From an uncultured Clostridia bacterium (GTDB lineage Bacteria; Bacillota; Clostridia; UBA1381), in the NCBI GenBank assembly GCA_934462715.1, contig CAKSIJ010000015.1, positions 1 to 64,000 on the forward strand: a stretch of 64,000 nucleotides of DNA. Reading direction: 5' to 3'. Shown here piece after piece: positions 1-7,422 of the stretch (positions are counted from its first letter, which is position 1; every line of letters starts with the position of its first letter). A program made the position numbers and the translations under genes. The notes under the pieces were generated by a model. The model made no database searches. It worked only from the letters and a program-made list of their open reading frames with translations, and was not told the origin of the DNA.

Positions 1-79
1 CAGAAATGGTGTAAAAATGGTGTAAATCATTTTTCACATATGCTGCAACACCAGTAAAATCAAGGAGATGTGATATAAA

Positions 80-1174
80 ATGAAATTAGGTATAGTAGGG
101 CTTCCCAATGTAGGGAAATCAACCCTGTTTAACGCAATAACACAAGCAGGAGCGGAATCGGCAAATTATCCGTTCTGTACAATCGAGCCGAATGTCGGAA
201 TTGTCGATGTGCCTGACGAAAGAATTGACGCTCTTGCAAAAATGTACAACCCAAAAAAGATTACGAGAGCCTACATAGAATTTGTGGATATTGCAGGACT
301 TGTAAAGGGAGCGTCAAAGGGCGAGGGTCTGGGAAATAAGTTTTTGTCGCATATACGCGAGGTTGATGCAATAGTACACGTTGTGCGCTGCTTTGAGGAC
401 GCAAATATAACGCACGTCGATGGATCTGTTGACCCTGCACGCGACATTGAAACAATAAATCTGGAATTGATTTTTTCGGATATTGAAATACTGGAAAGAA
501 GAATTGACCGCACAAAGAAAGCGATGAAAGGCGATAAAAGCCTCTCAACAGAACTGGAGCTTCTTGAAAGAGTAATGACTGCGCTTGAAAACGGAAAACC
601 GGCAAGAGCTCTTGAATATACCCCGGAGGAAGAAGTTATAATGCGTGAAATCGCATTGATTTCCTTAAAGCCCGTAATATATGCAGCAAATGTTTCAGAG
701 GACGATTTTTCAAAGGGAATAGAAAATAACCCCTATGTCAACAAGGTACATGAAATTGCGGAGTCGGAGGGTTCTGCTGTTATGCCCGTGTCGGCAAGAA
801 TCGAGGAAGAAATATCGCAGCTTGATCCCGAGGAAAAACAGATGTTTTTGCAGGAGCTCGGCATGAGCGAATCCGGTCTTGACAGACTTATTAAAGCAAG
901 CTATTCGCTGCTCGGTCTTATCAGCTATCTGACGGCAGGAGAACCGGAGGTTCGTGCATGGACTATTACAAAAGGCACAAAGGCTCCTCAGGCGGCGGGA
1001 AAAATCCATTCCGATTTTGAAAGAGGCTTTATAAGAGCCGAGGTTGTTTCCTTTGACGATCTTATGAACTGCGGTTCTATGACTGCCGCAAAAGAAAAAG
1101 GTCTTGTGCGCTCTGAGGGTAAGGATTACGTCATGAAGGACGGAGATATAGTATTGTTCAGATTTAATGTCTGA
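80..1174 (+). CDS. ychF: Redox-regulated ATPase YchF (OLA1/Obg family)
   Basis: A 364-residue protein of normal YchF length. The P-loop GLPNVGKS is at residues 7-14 and the G3-like DIAGLVKG at 70-77. The usual NKxD is replaced by NVSE near residue 203, the change that makes YchF prefer ATP to GTP. The C-terminal part (about 280-360) fits the TGS domain. YchF is a conserved cytoplasmic ribosome-associated ATPase linked to translation and oxidative stress. The ATG is preceded by AAGGAG at 62-67. It is monocistronic as seen here and is followed by a structured, gene-free stretch. Confidence 0.97.
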   Translation: MKLGIVGLPNVGKSTLFNAITQAGAESANYPFCTIEPNVGIVDVPDERIDALAKMYNPKKITRAYIEFVDIAGLVKGASKGEGLGNKFLSHIREVDAIVHVVRCFEDANITHVDGSVDPARDIETINLELIFSDIEILERRIDRTKKAMKGDKSLSTELELLERVMTALENGKPARALEYTPEEEVIMREIALISLKPVIYAANVSEDDFSKGIENNPYVNKVHEIAESEGSAVMPVSARIEEEISQLDPEEKQMFLQELGMSESGLDRLIKASYSLLGLISYLTAGEPEVRAWTITKGTKAPQAAGKIHSDFERGFIRAEVVSFDDLMNCGSMTAAKEKGLVRSEGKDYVMKDGDIVLFRFNV

Positions 1175-1380
1175 TTCTCGTTTTTGTATACAAATTTTGA
1201 ACTCATGCGGTTATTTTCGGCAGAAAATCACTTTCCCGGCAAGCCTCATGAGTTCAGATATGTTTTCGAAAAAAACGAAACCGCAATGCCTTACAATTGC
1301 TGAAGGACTTGTAAAAATGAGAAAAATATTAAAAAATACCGCAAAATTTTAATAACGATTTGTTAATTTTGCAAAAGTTA

Positions 1381-1409
1381 TTGACAATTTACGAATAAAA
1401 TTGTATAAT
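1381..1409 (+). promoter_or_regulatory. Sigma-A promoter for the nucleotidyltransferase/COG0523 unit
   Basis: TTGACA (1381-1386), a 17-nt spacer and TATAAT (1404-1409) match the vegetative consensus exactly. Transcription would start near 1416, leaving a leader of about 120 nt before the ATG at 1536. Confidence 0.85.
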
Positions 1410-1505
1410 AATAAGAGGCATTTATATGAGAAGCAGTGCCATACATGAGGTTTGATTCCCGAACCTGCATTGTTTTTATTATTTATTGCCGTAATAATGA
1501 ACTAT

Positions 1506-1531
1506 GCCGTCAGCTGACGGCAGAATGGAGG
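1506..1531 (+). promoter_or_regulatory. Hairpin-linker-SD cassette, copy 1
   Basis: A perfect 16-bp palindrome GCCGTCAGCTGACGGC (1506-1521) is followed by linker AGAAT (1522-1526) and SD GGAGG (1527-1531), 4 nt before the ATG at 1536. It has the same hairpin, 5-nt linker and SD geometry as copies elsewhere in the window. Confidence 0.75.
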
Positions 1532-1535
1532 AAGC

Positions 1536-2270
1536 ATGGATTGTATATTATTGGCAGCCGGTTATGCTACAAGACTTTATCCTCTAACAAAGGATAAGCC
1601 GAAAGCATTACTTAAACTGGGGAATAAAACTATACTTGACATTGTAATGGACAGAATATCAGAGATTGACAGAATAGATAATGTTTATATAGTAACAAAT
1701 CACAGGTTTGCGGACGCATTTGAGTGCTGGAAGAATGGATACAGCGGAAGACTGAGCGTATCGGTTCTTGACGACGGTACGACTGACAATGACAACAGGC
1801 TCGGCGCAATCGGGGATATGCATTATGTTATAAAGCAAAAAAATATATCGGACGATGTATTTGTGCTTGCAAGCGACAATGCATTCAGATTTTCGCTTGT
1901 GAAAATGGTAGATCTGTTTTATTCATCGGGGTGCGATACAATATCCGCACATTACATCGAGGATCTTGACGTACTTAAGGCTATGGGAGTTTTGCAGCTT
2001 GACGGCGACGATTATGTTACGGAGTTTGTCGAAAAGCCGCCTCAGCCGAAATCTCATTATGGCGCACCGCCATTCTATATGTACAGAAAGGATACGCTGC
2101 CTTTAATCGACAGGTATCTTGATGAGGGAAATAATCCCGATGCGCCCGGACATTTTATTCCGTGGCTTATAAAACAGGTTAAGGTTAAAGCATTTACCTT
2201 TGATGAAATGATTATCGACATAGGTACGCCGTCAGCTTACGAAGAAGCAAAGCGTATATTTGCCGACTGA
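1536..2270 (+). CDS. Sugar-1-phosphate / choline-phosphate type nucleotidyltransferase
   Basis: A 244-residue protein of the NTP_transferase fold. The signature LAAGYATRL followed by DKPK spans residues 6-23 and binds the nucleotide and its phosphates. Later motifs such as the FVEKPP stretch and a C-terminal IDIGTPSAYEEA fit small RmlA- or LicC-like enzymes without an added hexapeptide domain. It should couple NTP to a sugar phosphate or alditol phosphate for envelope glycans; the exact substrate cannot be read from sequence. It leads a probable operon with two membrane proteins, the next starting 25 nt downstream. Its SD belongs to a hairpin-SD cassette. Confidence 0.85.
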   Translation: MDCILLAAGYATRLYPLTKDKPKALLKLGNKTILDIVMDRISEIDRIDNVYIVTNHRFADAFECWKNGYSGRLSVSVLDDGTTDNDNRLGAIGDMHYVIKQKNISDDVFVLASDNAFRFSLVKMVDLFYSSGCDTISAHYIEDLDVLKAMGVLQLDGDDYVTEFVEKPPQPKSHYGAPPFYMYRKDTLPLIDRYLDEGNNPDAPGHFIPWLIKQVKVKAFTFDEMIIDIGTPSAYEEAKRIFAD

Positions 2271-2295
2271 AATCGGCAAAGAAAGGGATAGACAA

Positions 2296-2862
2296 ATGAG
2301 TGAAAGACAAGCAAAATTAAAAAGAAAAAATGAAAAAACAGAGGAGCAGCATCACAGCAAAAAGCGTTCTAAGGGCGAGATAATTACAAATGTTGTAATA
2401 GGTGTGACTATTGCAGCGTGTCTCGGGCTCGGCGGCTGGGCAATCGCCGACAAGCACATGACAAAGGCTCAGCAAACGGTATCGCAGGATCAGACTGCCG
2501 ATACTCAGCAGGACGCTTCCGCACAGCAGGTTCCGACAATCGAGGAATATGCTCAGTCCATGGGAATGACCGGAGAAGATTTTATCAAGGAATACGGACT
2601 TGACCAAAGCGGTCAAGATATTTCACCGTCAATGGAAATGACTCTCGCAACCGAATATATGACTCTTGGAAACTATGCAAAGCTTCAGGGACAGGACGTT
2701 GAAACGGTTAAGCAAAGTATGGGCCTTGAGGATTCCGGCTACAACGAGGACACAATGATGAGCGAGGTTCTGGCAGATATGCAGGCATCAGCCGGCACAG
2801 CCGATGAACAGCAAACTGAAATCACACCTGAACCGACAAGCGACGGAAATTCTGCCGAATAA
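2296..2862 (+). CDS. Single-pass membrane protein with extracytoplasmic TIEEYA...DFIKEYGL module
   Basis: A 188-residue protein of unknown function. The N-terminus is highly charged and basic, one transmembrane helix lies at about 29-51, and the rest is an acidic, Gln-rich extracytoplasmic tail. Residues 81-145 form a helical-looking module starting TIEEYAQSMG with the core DFIKEYGL. The next gene carries a clear paralogue of this module. The ATG at 2296 was chosen over an upstream in-frame start at 2260, inside the previous gene, because GAAAGGGA (2281-2288) sits at good distance. I do not recognise a named family. Confidence 0.75.
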   Translation: MSERQAKLKRKNEKTEEQHHSKKRSKGEIITNVVIGVTIAACLGLGGWAIADKHMTKAQQTVSQDQTADTQQDASAQQVPTIEEYAQSMGMTGEDFIKEYGLDQSGQDISPSMEMTLATEYMTLGNYAKLQGQDVETVKQSMGLEDSGYNEDTMMSEVLADMQASAGTADEQQTEITPEPTSDGNSAE

Positions 2863-2893
2863 AAACAATGCGAATTGTAAAGGAAAGGAAAAT

Positions 2894-2963
2894 AACGCGA
2901 AAAATATGCTACGCATCTTTTTCGCGCTGAGATTTGTGCCGCCGCACGGCGGCAGAATGGAGG
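2894..2963 (+). repeat. Composite intergenic repeat with hairpin-SD cassette, copy A
   Basis: An AT-rich stem-loop comes first: CGCGAAAAA (2896-2904) pairs with TTTTTCGCG (2918-2926), with an inner ATGC/GCAT pair. The GC hairpin GCCGCC-GCAC-GGCGGC (2938-2953), linker AGAAT (2954-2958) and SD GGAGG (2959-2963) follow. The same two-stem arrangement recurs at 10501-10572, 11849-11920 and 54066-54140. Confidence 0.8.
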
Positions 2964-2969
2964 ATTAAA

Positions 2970-4055
2970 ATGGATTCAAATGAAAAGGAATTTAACAGTA
3001 TCGGCAATGAAGAAAATGCCGAAAAAGAAATAAATGAAAATGTTGCGGAAGAAGCTTATCAGCCGGAAACCGGCGAAATCGGAGAAGAAGCAGAAAATTC
3101 CGAACCGAATGATGTGACGGAAGCTGAAAATACCGAATCTGCCGATGCTGAATCTGATGATGCGGCGGAAGCCGTACAAGAAATTAATTCCGTTGAAGAA
3201 ATAGGCTCGGAAGAAGTTTACGGCGGCGAAACCGATGAAATCGAAATCGGAGAGGGTTCCTCAGAGTCAGAGGAAGACGCTGTTTCTCCGGAAGATGTGG
3301 AAACAGAGGACGAAACCAAGAAAAAATCCAGCGCGCCGATAATTGCGGTTATAATCGTACTGGCATTGATAGTTGCAGGACTTGCTTATGCCGTATTCGG
3401 CAACAAAGGAAACAAGTATAATAATCTCGGCTACGTTAATGTAAGCGGAAGAACCATACAGGAAATTGCAGACAGCGCAGGTATAGAGCTGAAAGACTTT
3501 TTGAGTGAATACAGTCTGCCGGAGGATATGCCGTCCGACACAACCGAAATTGCCGCCATATATTCCATGCCGGCAAAGGTATATCTGCAAAATATGATAG
3601 GTATAAGCTTTGACGATATGAAGCAAGCTATGAATATACCGGAGGAAACAACTCCCAATGAGCCTAAAACACTCGGCGAAAAAATCAAATCTATATTTGT
3701 TAAGGAAAAAACGCAGAAAATAGACGAAAATACACCGTGGTACGTTGTTGAGGGCGAGCTTACCGTTGGAGATTACAGCGGCGGAAGTCTGGATCAATTC
3801 AAGGAGTTTTACGGTCTTGGAGATGATGTTACCGAAGAAACAAAAATGAAAGAGGTGCAACCTCAGATCAACAAAAAAACCGCTGAAATGCTTGCAGAAC
3901 AGCAGAAGAGCGAACAGGAACAGAGTGCGTCTGGCAATGAAAATACCGACGGCAATCAGGAAAGTGCCGCACCGGAGCAGACAGACGGCGCTGAAAATGC
4001 AGATAATGCCGGCGGAGAGAATACCGACACGCAGGCACAGGATAATGCTGAATAA
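2970..4055 (+). CDS. Acidic single-pass membrane protein, paralogue of the preceding gene
   Basis: A 361-residue protein. Residues 1-116 are extremely acidic (Glu/Asp-rich) and probably cytoplasmic. A transmembrane helix follows at about 122-144, then an extracytoplasmic part. Residues 161-225 (TIQEIADSAG, then DFLSEYSL) align with module 81-145 of the upstream protein, and a half-module recurs at about 262-300 (LDQFKEFYGL). The C-terminus is low-complexity Gln/Glu/Asn/Ala. The frame is open from a TTG at 2934, but that stretch only translates the hairpin cassette (reads CRRTAAE); the ATG at 2970 follows GGAGG by 6 nt. Function unknown. Confidence 0.78.
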   Translation: MDSNEKEFNSIGNEENAEKEINENVAEEAYQPETGEIGEEAENSEPNDVTEAENTESADAESDDAAEAVQEINSVEEIGSEEVYGGETDEIEIGEGSSESEEDAVSPEDVETEDETKKKSSAPIIAVIIVLALIVAGLAYAVFGNKGNKYNNLGYVNVSGRTIQEIADSAGIELKDFLSEYSLPEDMPSDTTEIAAIYSMPAKVYLQNMIGISFDDMKQAMNIPEETTPNEPKTLGEKIKSIFVKEKTQKIDENTPWYVVEGELTVGDYSGGSLDQFKEFYGLGDDVTEETKMKEVQPQINKKTAEMLAEQQKSEQEQSASGNENTDGNQESAAPEQTDGAENADNAGGENTDTQAQDNAE

Positions 4056-4057
4056 TT

Positions 4058-4190
4058 AATTGAAAAGGACTGTAAAACCATTGACCCCGACTTGTAAAAT
4101 ACAGATTGAAATGTTGTGACGCTTCACAATATTTTCTGTATATTTAATGTGTCGGAAATAACGGTTTTGCAGTCCTGTTCCTTTTGAATT
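4058..4190 (+). repeat. Long imperfect palindrome (MITE-like or structured RNA)
   Basis: Nested complementary segments form almost one continuous hairpin. AGGACTGTAAAACC (4066-4079) pairs with GGTTTTGCAGTCCT (4163-4176), CCGAC (4087-4091) with GTCGG (4151-4155), AATACAGA (4098-4105) with its counterpart near 4135-4143, and TTGTGA (4114-4119) with TCACAA (4124-4129) around a CGCT loop. Outer AATTGAAAA and TTTTGAATT extend the pairing. It begins 3 nt after the preceding stop codon and lacks a terminator U-tract. Confidence 0.65.
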
Positions 4191-4221
4191 GCAGCTGTAT
4201 TTAATTGATTTTTATAAAAGT

Positions 4222-4246
4222 GCTGCCGCAGGCAGCGTAATGGAGG
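4222..4246 (+). promoter_or_regulatory. Hairpin-linker-SD cassette before the His-rich GTPase
   Basis: GCTGCC-GCA-GGCAGC (4222-4236), linker GTAAT (4237-4241) and SD GGAGG (4242-4246) keep the geometry of the other cassettes. The ATG is at 4254. Confidence 0.75.
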
Positions 4247-4253
4247 AACAGTT

Positions 4254-5366
4254 ATGATTAAAATTGATATTTTTTCGGGATTTCTGGGAGCAGGAAAAAC
4301 TACACTTATAAAGAAGCTTATCTCGGAAGCATACAAGGGCGAAAAGCTTGTATTGATAGAAAATGAGTTTGGCGACATAGGAATTGACGGTGCATTTTTG
4401 CAGGATTCCGGAATACAGATTAATGAATTAAATTCAGGCTGTATCTGCTGCAGCCTTGTCGGTGATTTTTCGGAGGCTTTAAAAAAGGTTGCTGATGAAT
4501 ACAATCCCGACAGAATAATAATCGAGCCATCCGGAGTCGGCAAGCTAAGCGATGTTATCAGAGCCGTTGAAAAAGCCGGACTTGAGGGTGCGGAAATCAA
4601 TGCGCTTGCAACCGTTGCAGACGCTAATAAGTGCAAAATGTATATTAAAAATTTCGGCGAATTTTTCAACGATCAGATTGAAAATGCCGGATGTATAGTG
4701 TTAAGCCACACGGGAAACATACCGGATGAAAAGCTTGAAACAGCATTACAGCTTGTAAAAGAACACAATCCAAATGCGGTTATCGTGACAACCGATTGGG
4801 ACAAGCTTGACGGCAGGGAAATTCTTTCTGCCATGGAAAGAAAAGATACGATAGCAGATGAGCTTAAAAAGCTTGAAGCTGAGGAGGAGTGCCCGGTATG
4901 CGGCGGACATCACCATCATGATCATGAACATCATCACGATCATGACGAGTACTGCCACGACCACGAACACCACCACGATCACGAACATCACCACAACCAT
5001 GATAAGTGCTGCCACGATCACGATCATGAATACCACCACGACCATGATGAGTGTTGTCACGACCATAATCACAGCCATCATCACCACGCAGACGAAGTAT
5101 TTACAAGCTGCGGTTACGAAACAACGCACAAATACACCAAGGAAGAAATGGAAAACATTCTCAATGAGCTGACAAATGAGGACAAATACGGTCTGATTCT
5201 CCGTGCAAAAGGAATTGTTTTGTCGGCTGACGGTCAATGGATTCATTTTGACTATGTGCCGGGAGAACCCGATGTGCGTTTCGGAAGTGCCGTTGTGTGC
5301 GGAAGAATATGCGTAATCGGCTCTAAGGTTAACGAAAATAATATTAAGGAACTATTCAGTCTTTAA
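4254..5366 (+). CDS. G3E (COG0523) GTPase with a 60-residue His/Cys-rich metal-binding segment
   Basis: A 370-residue CobW/ZNG1-like protein. The P-loop FLGAGKTT is at residues 10-17, ENEFG at 36-40, the family metal motif CICC at 63-66 and EPSG at 91-94. The usual G4 NKxD position reads SHTG. After CPVC (213-216), residues 219-278 contain 32 His and 5 Cys in three loose repeats of the DE(Y/C)CHDH kind, followed by the CobW C-terminal domain. Family members deliver metals such as zinc using GTP hydrolysis; the His/Cys segment suggests metal storage or delivery, metal not determinable. A second G3E gene starts 34 nt downstream. No Zur- or riboswitch-like control was recognised. Confidence 0.92.
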   Translation: MIKIDIFSGFLGAGKTTLIKKLISEAYKGEKLVLIENEFGDIGIDGAFLQDSGIQINELNSGCICCSLVGDFSEALKKVADEYNPDRIIIEPSGVGKLSDVIRAVEKAGLEGAEINALATVADANKCKMYIKNFGEFFNDQIENAGCIVLSHTGNIPDEKLETALQLVKEHNPNAVIVTTDWDKLDGREILSAMERKDTIADELKKLEAEEECPVCGGHHHHDHEHHHDHDEYCHDHEHHHDHEHHHNHDKCCHDHDHEYHHDHDECCHDHNHSHHHHADEVFTSCGYETTHKYTKEEMENILNELTNEDKYGLILRAKGIVLSADGQWIHFDYVPGEPDVRFGSAVVCGRICVIGSKVNENNIKELFSL

Positions 5367-5400
5367 TCTGGCGTTTTAAATTTTTGGAGGAATACATTTT

Positions 5401-6342
5401 ATGGAAATACCGGTTTACTTGTTTACCGGCTTTCTCGAAGCCGGTAAAACAAAATTTATACAGGAAACCCTCGAAAGCAAGGAATTTGATACAGGCGAAA
5501 GTACGCTTGTGATTATTTGTGAGGAGGGAGAGGAAGAGCTTGATAAAAGCAAGTTTGCGGTAAAGAACGTTTCAGTTGCGGTTATTGAAGAACCGGAAGA
5601 AATAAACGTTAAGAATCTGACTGCGCTTACAAAAAAATATAAGGCTGAACGCATTATCATGGAGTATAACGGTATGTGGATGCTCGATGATTTGTACAGC
5701 AGCCTGCCGAAAAACTGGAGTGTGTACCAGGAAATATTTACCGTAAACTCCGAAACCTTTGTAAATTATAACCAGAACATGAGAAGCCTTGTAATGGATA
5801 AGCTTAAAAGCTGTGAATTGGTAATGTTCAACCGTGTAACGCCCGTTACATCACTTGAAGAGCTTCACAAAATAGTAAGGGCAGGCTCGCCGAGAACGTC
5901 GATTGCCTATGAATTTACCGATGGTCACGTTGAGGAGGATAATATAGAAGATCCTCTCCCGTATGATATTGAAGCAGATATAATTGAAATTGCCGATAAG
6001 GATTATGCAATCTGGTACAGAGATTTGGGAGAGCATCCGGAAAGATATGTAGGTAAAATGCACAAGTTTAAAGGTATAGCCGGCAGAGATAAGCAGCTTG
6101 GCGACTGCGCTTTCATCTTTGGCAGACACGTTATGACCTGCTGTGAGGCGGATATTGCTTTCAGAGGTCTTATATGCAAGACGAAAGAACCCACAAACAT
6201 CAAAAACAGGGATTGGCTTACGGTTACCGGCAAGCTGGTTGTCGGTGAGCATAAGGCTTACGGCGGCGAGGGTCCGATGATTATAGTCAAGGAATTTGAG
6301 AAAGCCGAAACGCCCGATCCGGAGGTTGCGAGCTTCTTTTAA
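5401..6342 (+). CDS. Divergent G3E GTPase fused to a DUF1980 (TIGR03943/YcgQ)-like domain
   Basis: A 313-residue protein. The N-terminal half keeps a P-loop (GFLEAGKTK, 10-18) but has no CxCC motif where the upstream paralogue has CICC. The C-terminal part (about 205-300) carries RHVMTCCEAD at 242-251, then DWLTVTGKL and a Gly-Pro-rich end. This resembles the soluble domain of YcgQ/TIGR03943 proteins, which are often encoded beside COG0523 GTPases and a permease. No permease is present here. GGAGG at 5386-5390 precedes the ATG by 10 nt. A partner role with the His-rich GTPase in metal handling is inference. Confidence 0.8.
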   Translation: MEIPVYLFTGFLEAGKTKFIQETLESKEFDTGESTLVIICEEGEEELDKSKFAVKNVSVAVIEEPEEINVKNLTALTKKYKAERIIMEYNGMWMLDDLYSSLPKNWSVYQEIFTVNSETFVNYNQNMRSLVMDKLKSCELVMFNRVTPVTSLEELHKIVRAGSPRTSIAYEFTDGHVEEDNIEDPLPYDIEADIIEIADKDYAIWYRDLGEHPERYVGKMHKFKGIAGRDKQLGDCAFIFGRHVMTCCEADIAFRGLICKTKEPTNIKNRDWLTVTGKLVVGEHKAYGGEGPMIIVKEFEKAETPDPEVASFF

Positions 6343-6346
6343 CAGT

Positions 6347-6396
6347 AAAAAACATCACTCATATTGCGGTTATGCATGAATGAGTGATGTTTTTTT
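6347..6396 (+). terminator. Rho-independent terminator of the COG0523 unit
   Basis: AACATCACTCAT and ATGAGTGATGTT form a long stem around an ATGC-containing loop, followed by a T-run, starting 5 nt after the stop at 6342. Confidence 0.9.
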
Positions 6397-6436
6397 AATG
6401 TTTGCAAAGCTGATTTCTGTGTTTTCCCACAGAAAA

Positions 6437-7327
6437 TCATATCAATTTTTTGTAGAAGGGCAGCAAAATTTTTTCATATTTTGCGGTAACGTATGTCTTA
6501 TAGCATTTCTTTTGAATATCGGATATATACGGAACGTTATCAATGAATCGGTTAATAAGGTCAATATTGATTTTGGGTACAATCCTTAAAACCGCTTTAC
6601 TGCAATCTTCATTTTTCATTGAAGAAATAAAATCATAGTAGTAAATTCTTTCGCCATCCGATTTGATTGCTGATGTAGGAAATTGATAAATCCGTGCATT
6701 AAGTTCAATCTCACTTTCTAAAATTATTTTTATTACACTTTCCTCCGCATGGAGAAACAAGCAGCTGCCGCAATTAAATATCGGTGCAATTTCGGCTTTC
6801 TCAGCCTGTTTGTCATACAATATTCCCCAGTTGCTGTTGTTTCTGTCGAAATTTCCGAGTAATGCGTCCATAATGAACATATTCCAAAAATGCTCGAGTA
6901 AAATCCCCGGTTTAATGAATTTTTGCTTTTTGATAGTTTCAAGTATGCCGTCAAGCTCTGTTTCCGCCCCGTCATTCCCTGAATCGGCAATTGAATTTTT
7001 TACGGAACGAAAATCATATAAATGCTTGTTGCCGTCCGTAAATTCCCTGCACGCACAAACAAGCTCTGCCCTGCCGTTCACAGTATATGTCCCAAGCATT
7101 GTTTTCTGTGCTTTTATACCCGTCATGTTAAATATACTGCCGGCAATATGCTCGCTGATTATACTGCTGTTGTACAAATCTTCTGCCGGTCTTTTACCTC
7201 TCGCCGGCGGTGATTTAAGTATATATCTTTCGCCCTCATATTCTACCGCAATTTTATTTTCGTCTGCGCAGTTGTGCGTCCTGTCAGTAAAGCGCTTACA
7301 GTTTGTAAAATCTATTGTTTTTGGCAT
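6437..7327 (-). CDS. HipA/CtkA-like Ser/Thr kinase-fold protein, possibly impaired
   Basis: A 296-residue protein resembling HipA C-terminal/CtkA kinases. YILKSP (about 35-40) fits the nucleotide-binding lysine. The catalytic loop reads LLGNFDRNNSNWG with Asp161 as candidate base. The following metal-binding motif, usually xPxxDxGxSL in this group, reads APIFNCGSCL, so Asp is Asn at residue 185 (codon AAT). That may weaken or abolish Mg binding. No HipB-like DNA-binding antitoxin lies next to it, so a classical HipBA module is not supported. It has its own promoter and a G-rich SD. Confidence 0.72.
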   Translation of the reverse strand: MPKTIDFTNCKRFTDRTHNCADENKIAVEYEGERYILKSPPARGKRPAEDLYNSSIISEHIAGSIFNMTGIKAQKTMLGTYTVNGRAELVCACREFTDGNKHLYDFRSVKNSIADSGNDGAETELDGILETIKKQKFIKPGILLEHFWNMFIMDALLGNFDRNNSNWGILYDKQAEKAEIAPIFNCGSCLFLHAEESVIKIILESEIELNARIYQFPTSAIKSDGERIYYYDFISSMKNEDCSKAVLRIVPKINIDLINRFIDNVPYISDIQKKCYKTYVTAKYEKILLPFYKKLI

Positions 7328-7393
7328 ATTTTACCCCCCACAAGTGTTTTTGCTGACATTTATCATACATATGTATTTTTTTCCAATACGGTT

Positions 7394-7422
7394 ATTATAC
7401 AACATTTTGAAATATTTTTCAA
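7394..7422 (-). promoter_or_regulatory. Promoter of the HipA-like gene
   Basis: On the minus strand TTGAAA (7422-7417), a 17-nt spacer and TATAAT (7399-7394) give a near-consensus promoter about 67 nt upstream of the ATG at 7327. Confidence 0.75.

Larger units (their letters stand above)
1175..1535. other. Intergenic region with nested inverted repeats and a promoter
   Basis: This 361-nt gap holds no convincing gene. TGAACTCATG (1198-1207) and CATGAGTTCA (1247-1256) form a perfect 10-bp inverted repeat enclosing a second perfect hairpin, ATTTTC-GGCA-GAAAAT (1213-1228). It could end or process the ychF transcript, but no clear U-tract follows. The right half holds a consensus promoter and a leader of about 120 nt. 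The leader contains a weak stem (AGGTT/AACCT, about 1450-1470) followed by a T-rich stretch. Confidence 0.5.

Noticed and set aside
4..26. AAATGGTGTAA repeated twice at the window edge
   Set aside because: An 11-bp period could be a regulator site, but upstream sequence is missing and no promoter is evident beside it.
1167..1352. 61-codon open frame after ychF
   Set aside because: It overlaps the ychF end, has no SD, and crosses perfect inverted repeats; composition does not look coding.
3267..3860. 197-codon antisense frame
   Set aside because: No SD, Cys/Phe-rich translation and full overlap with a supported plus-strand gene.
4908..5087. CRISPR-like or tandem DNA repeat
   Set aside because: Repetition follows codons for His, Asp, Glu and Cys within an intact frame; no constant repeat and spacer lengths.
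4858..5172. Second plus-strand frame in the His-rich region (Ile/Thr-rich)
   Set aside because: A shifted reading of the same CAT/CAC/GAT repeat inside a well-supported gene.
4746..5246. Antisense frame rich in Val/Met over the GTPase
   Set aside because: It is the reverse complement of the His/Asp-rich coding repeat; hydrophobic codons arise from CAC/CAT/GAT on the other strand.
6437..7327. HipBA toxin-antitoxin module
   Set aside because: No small helix-turn-helix antitoxin gene lies on either side and a metal-binding Asp is replaced.
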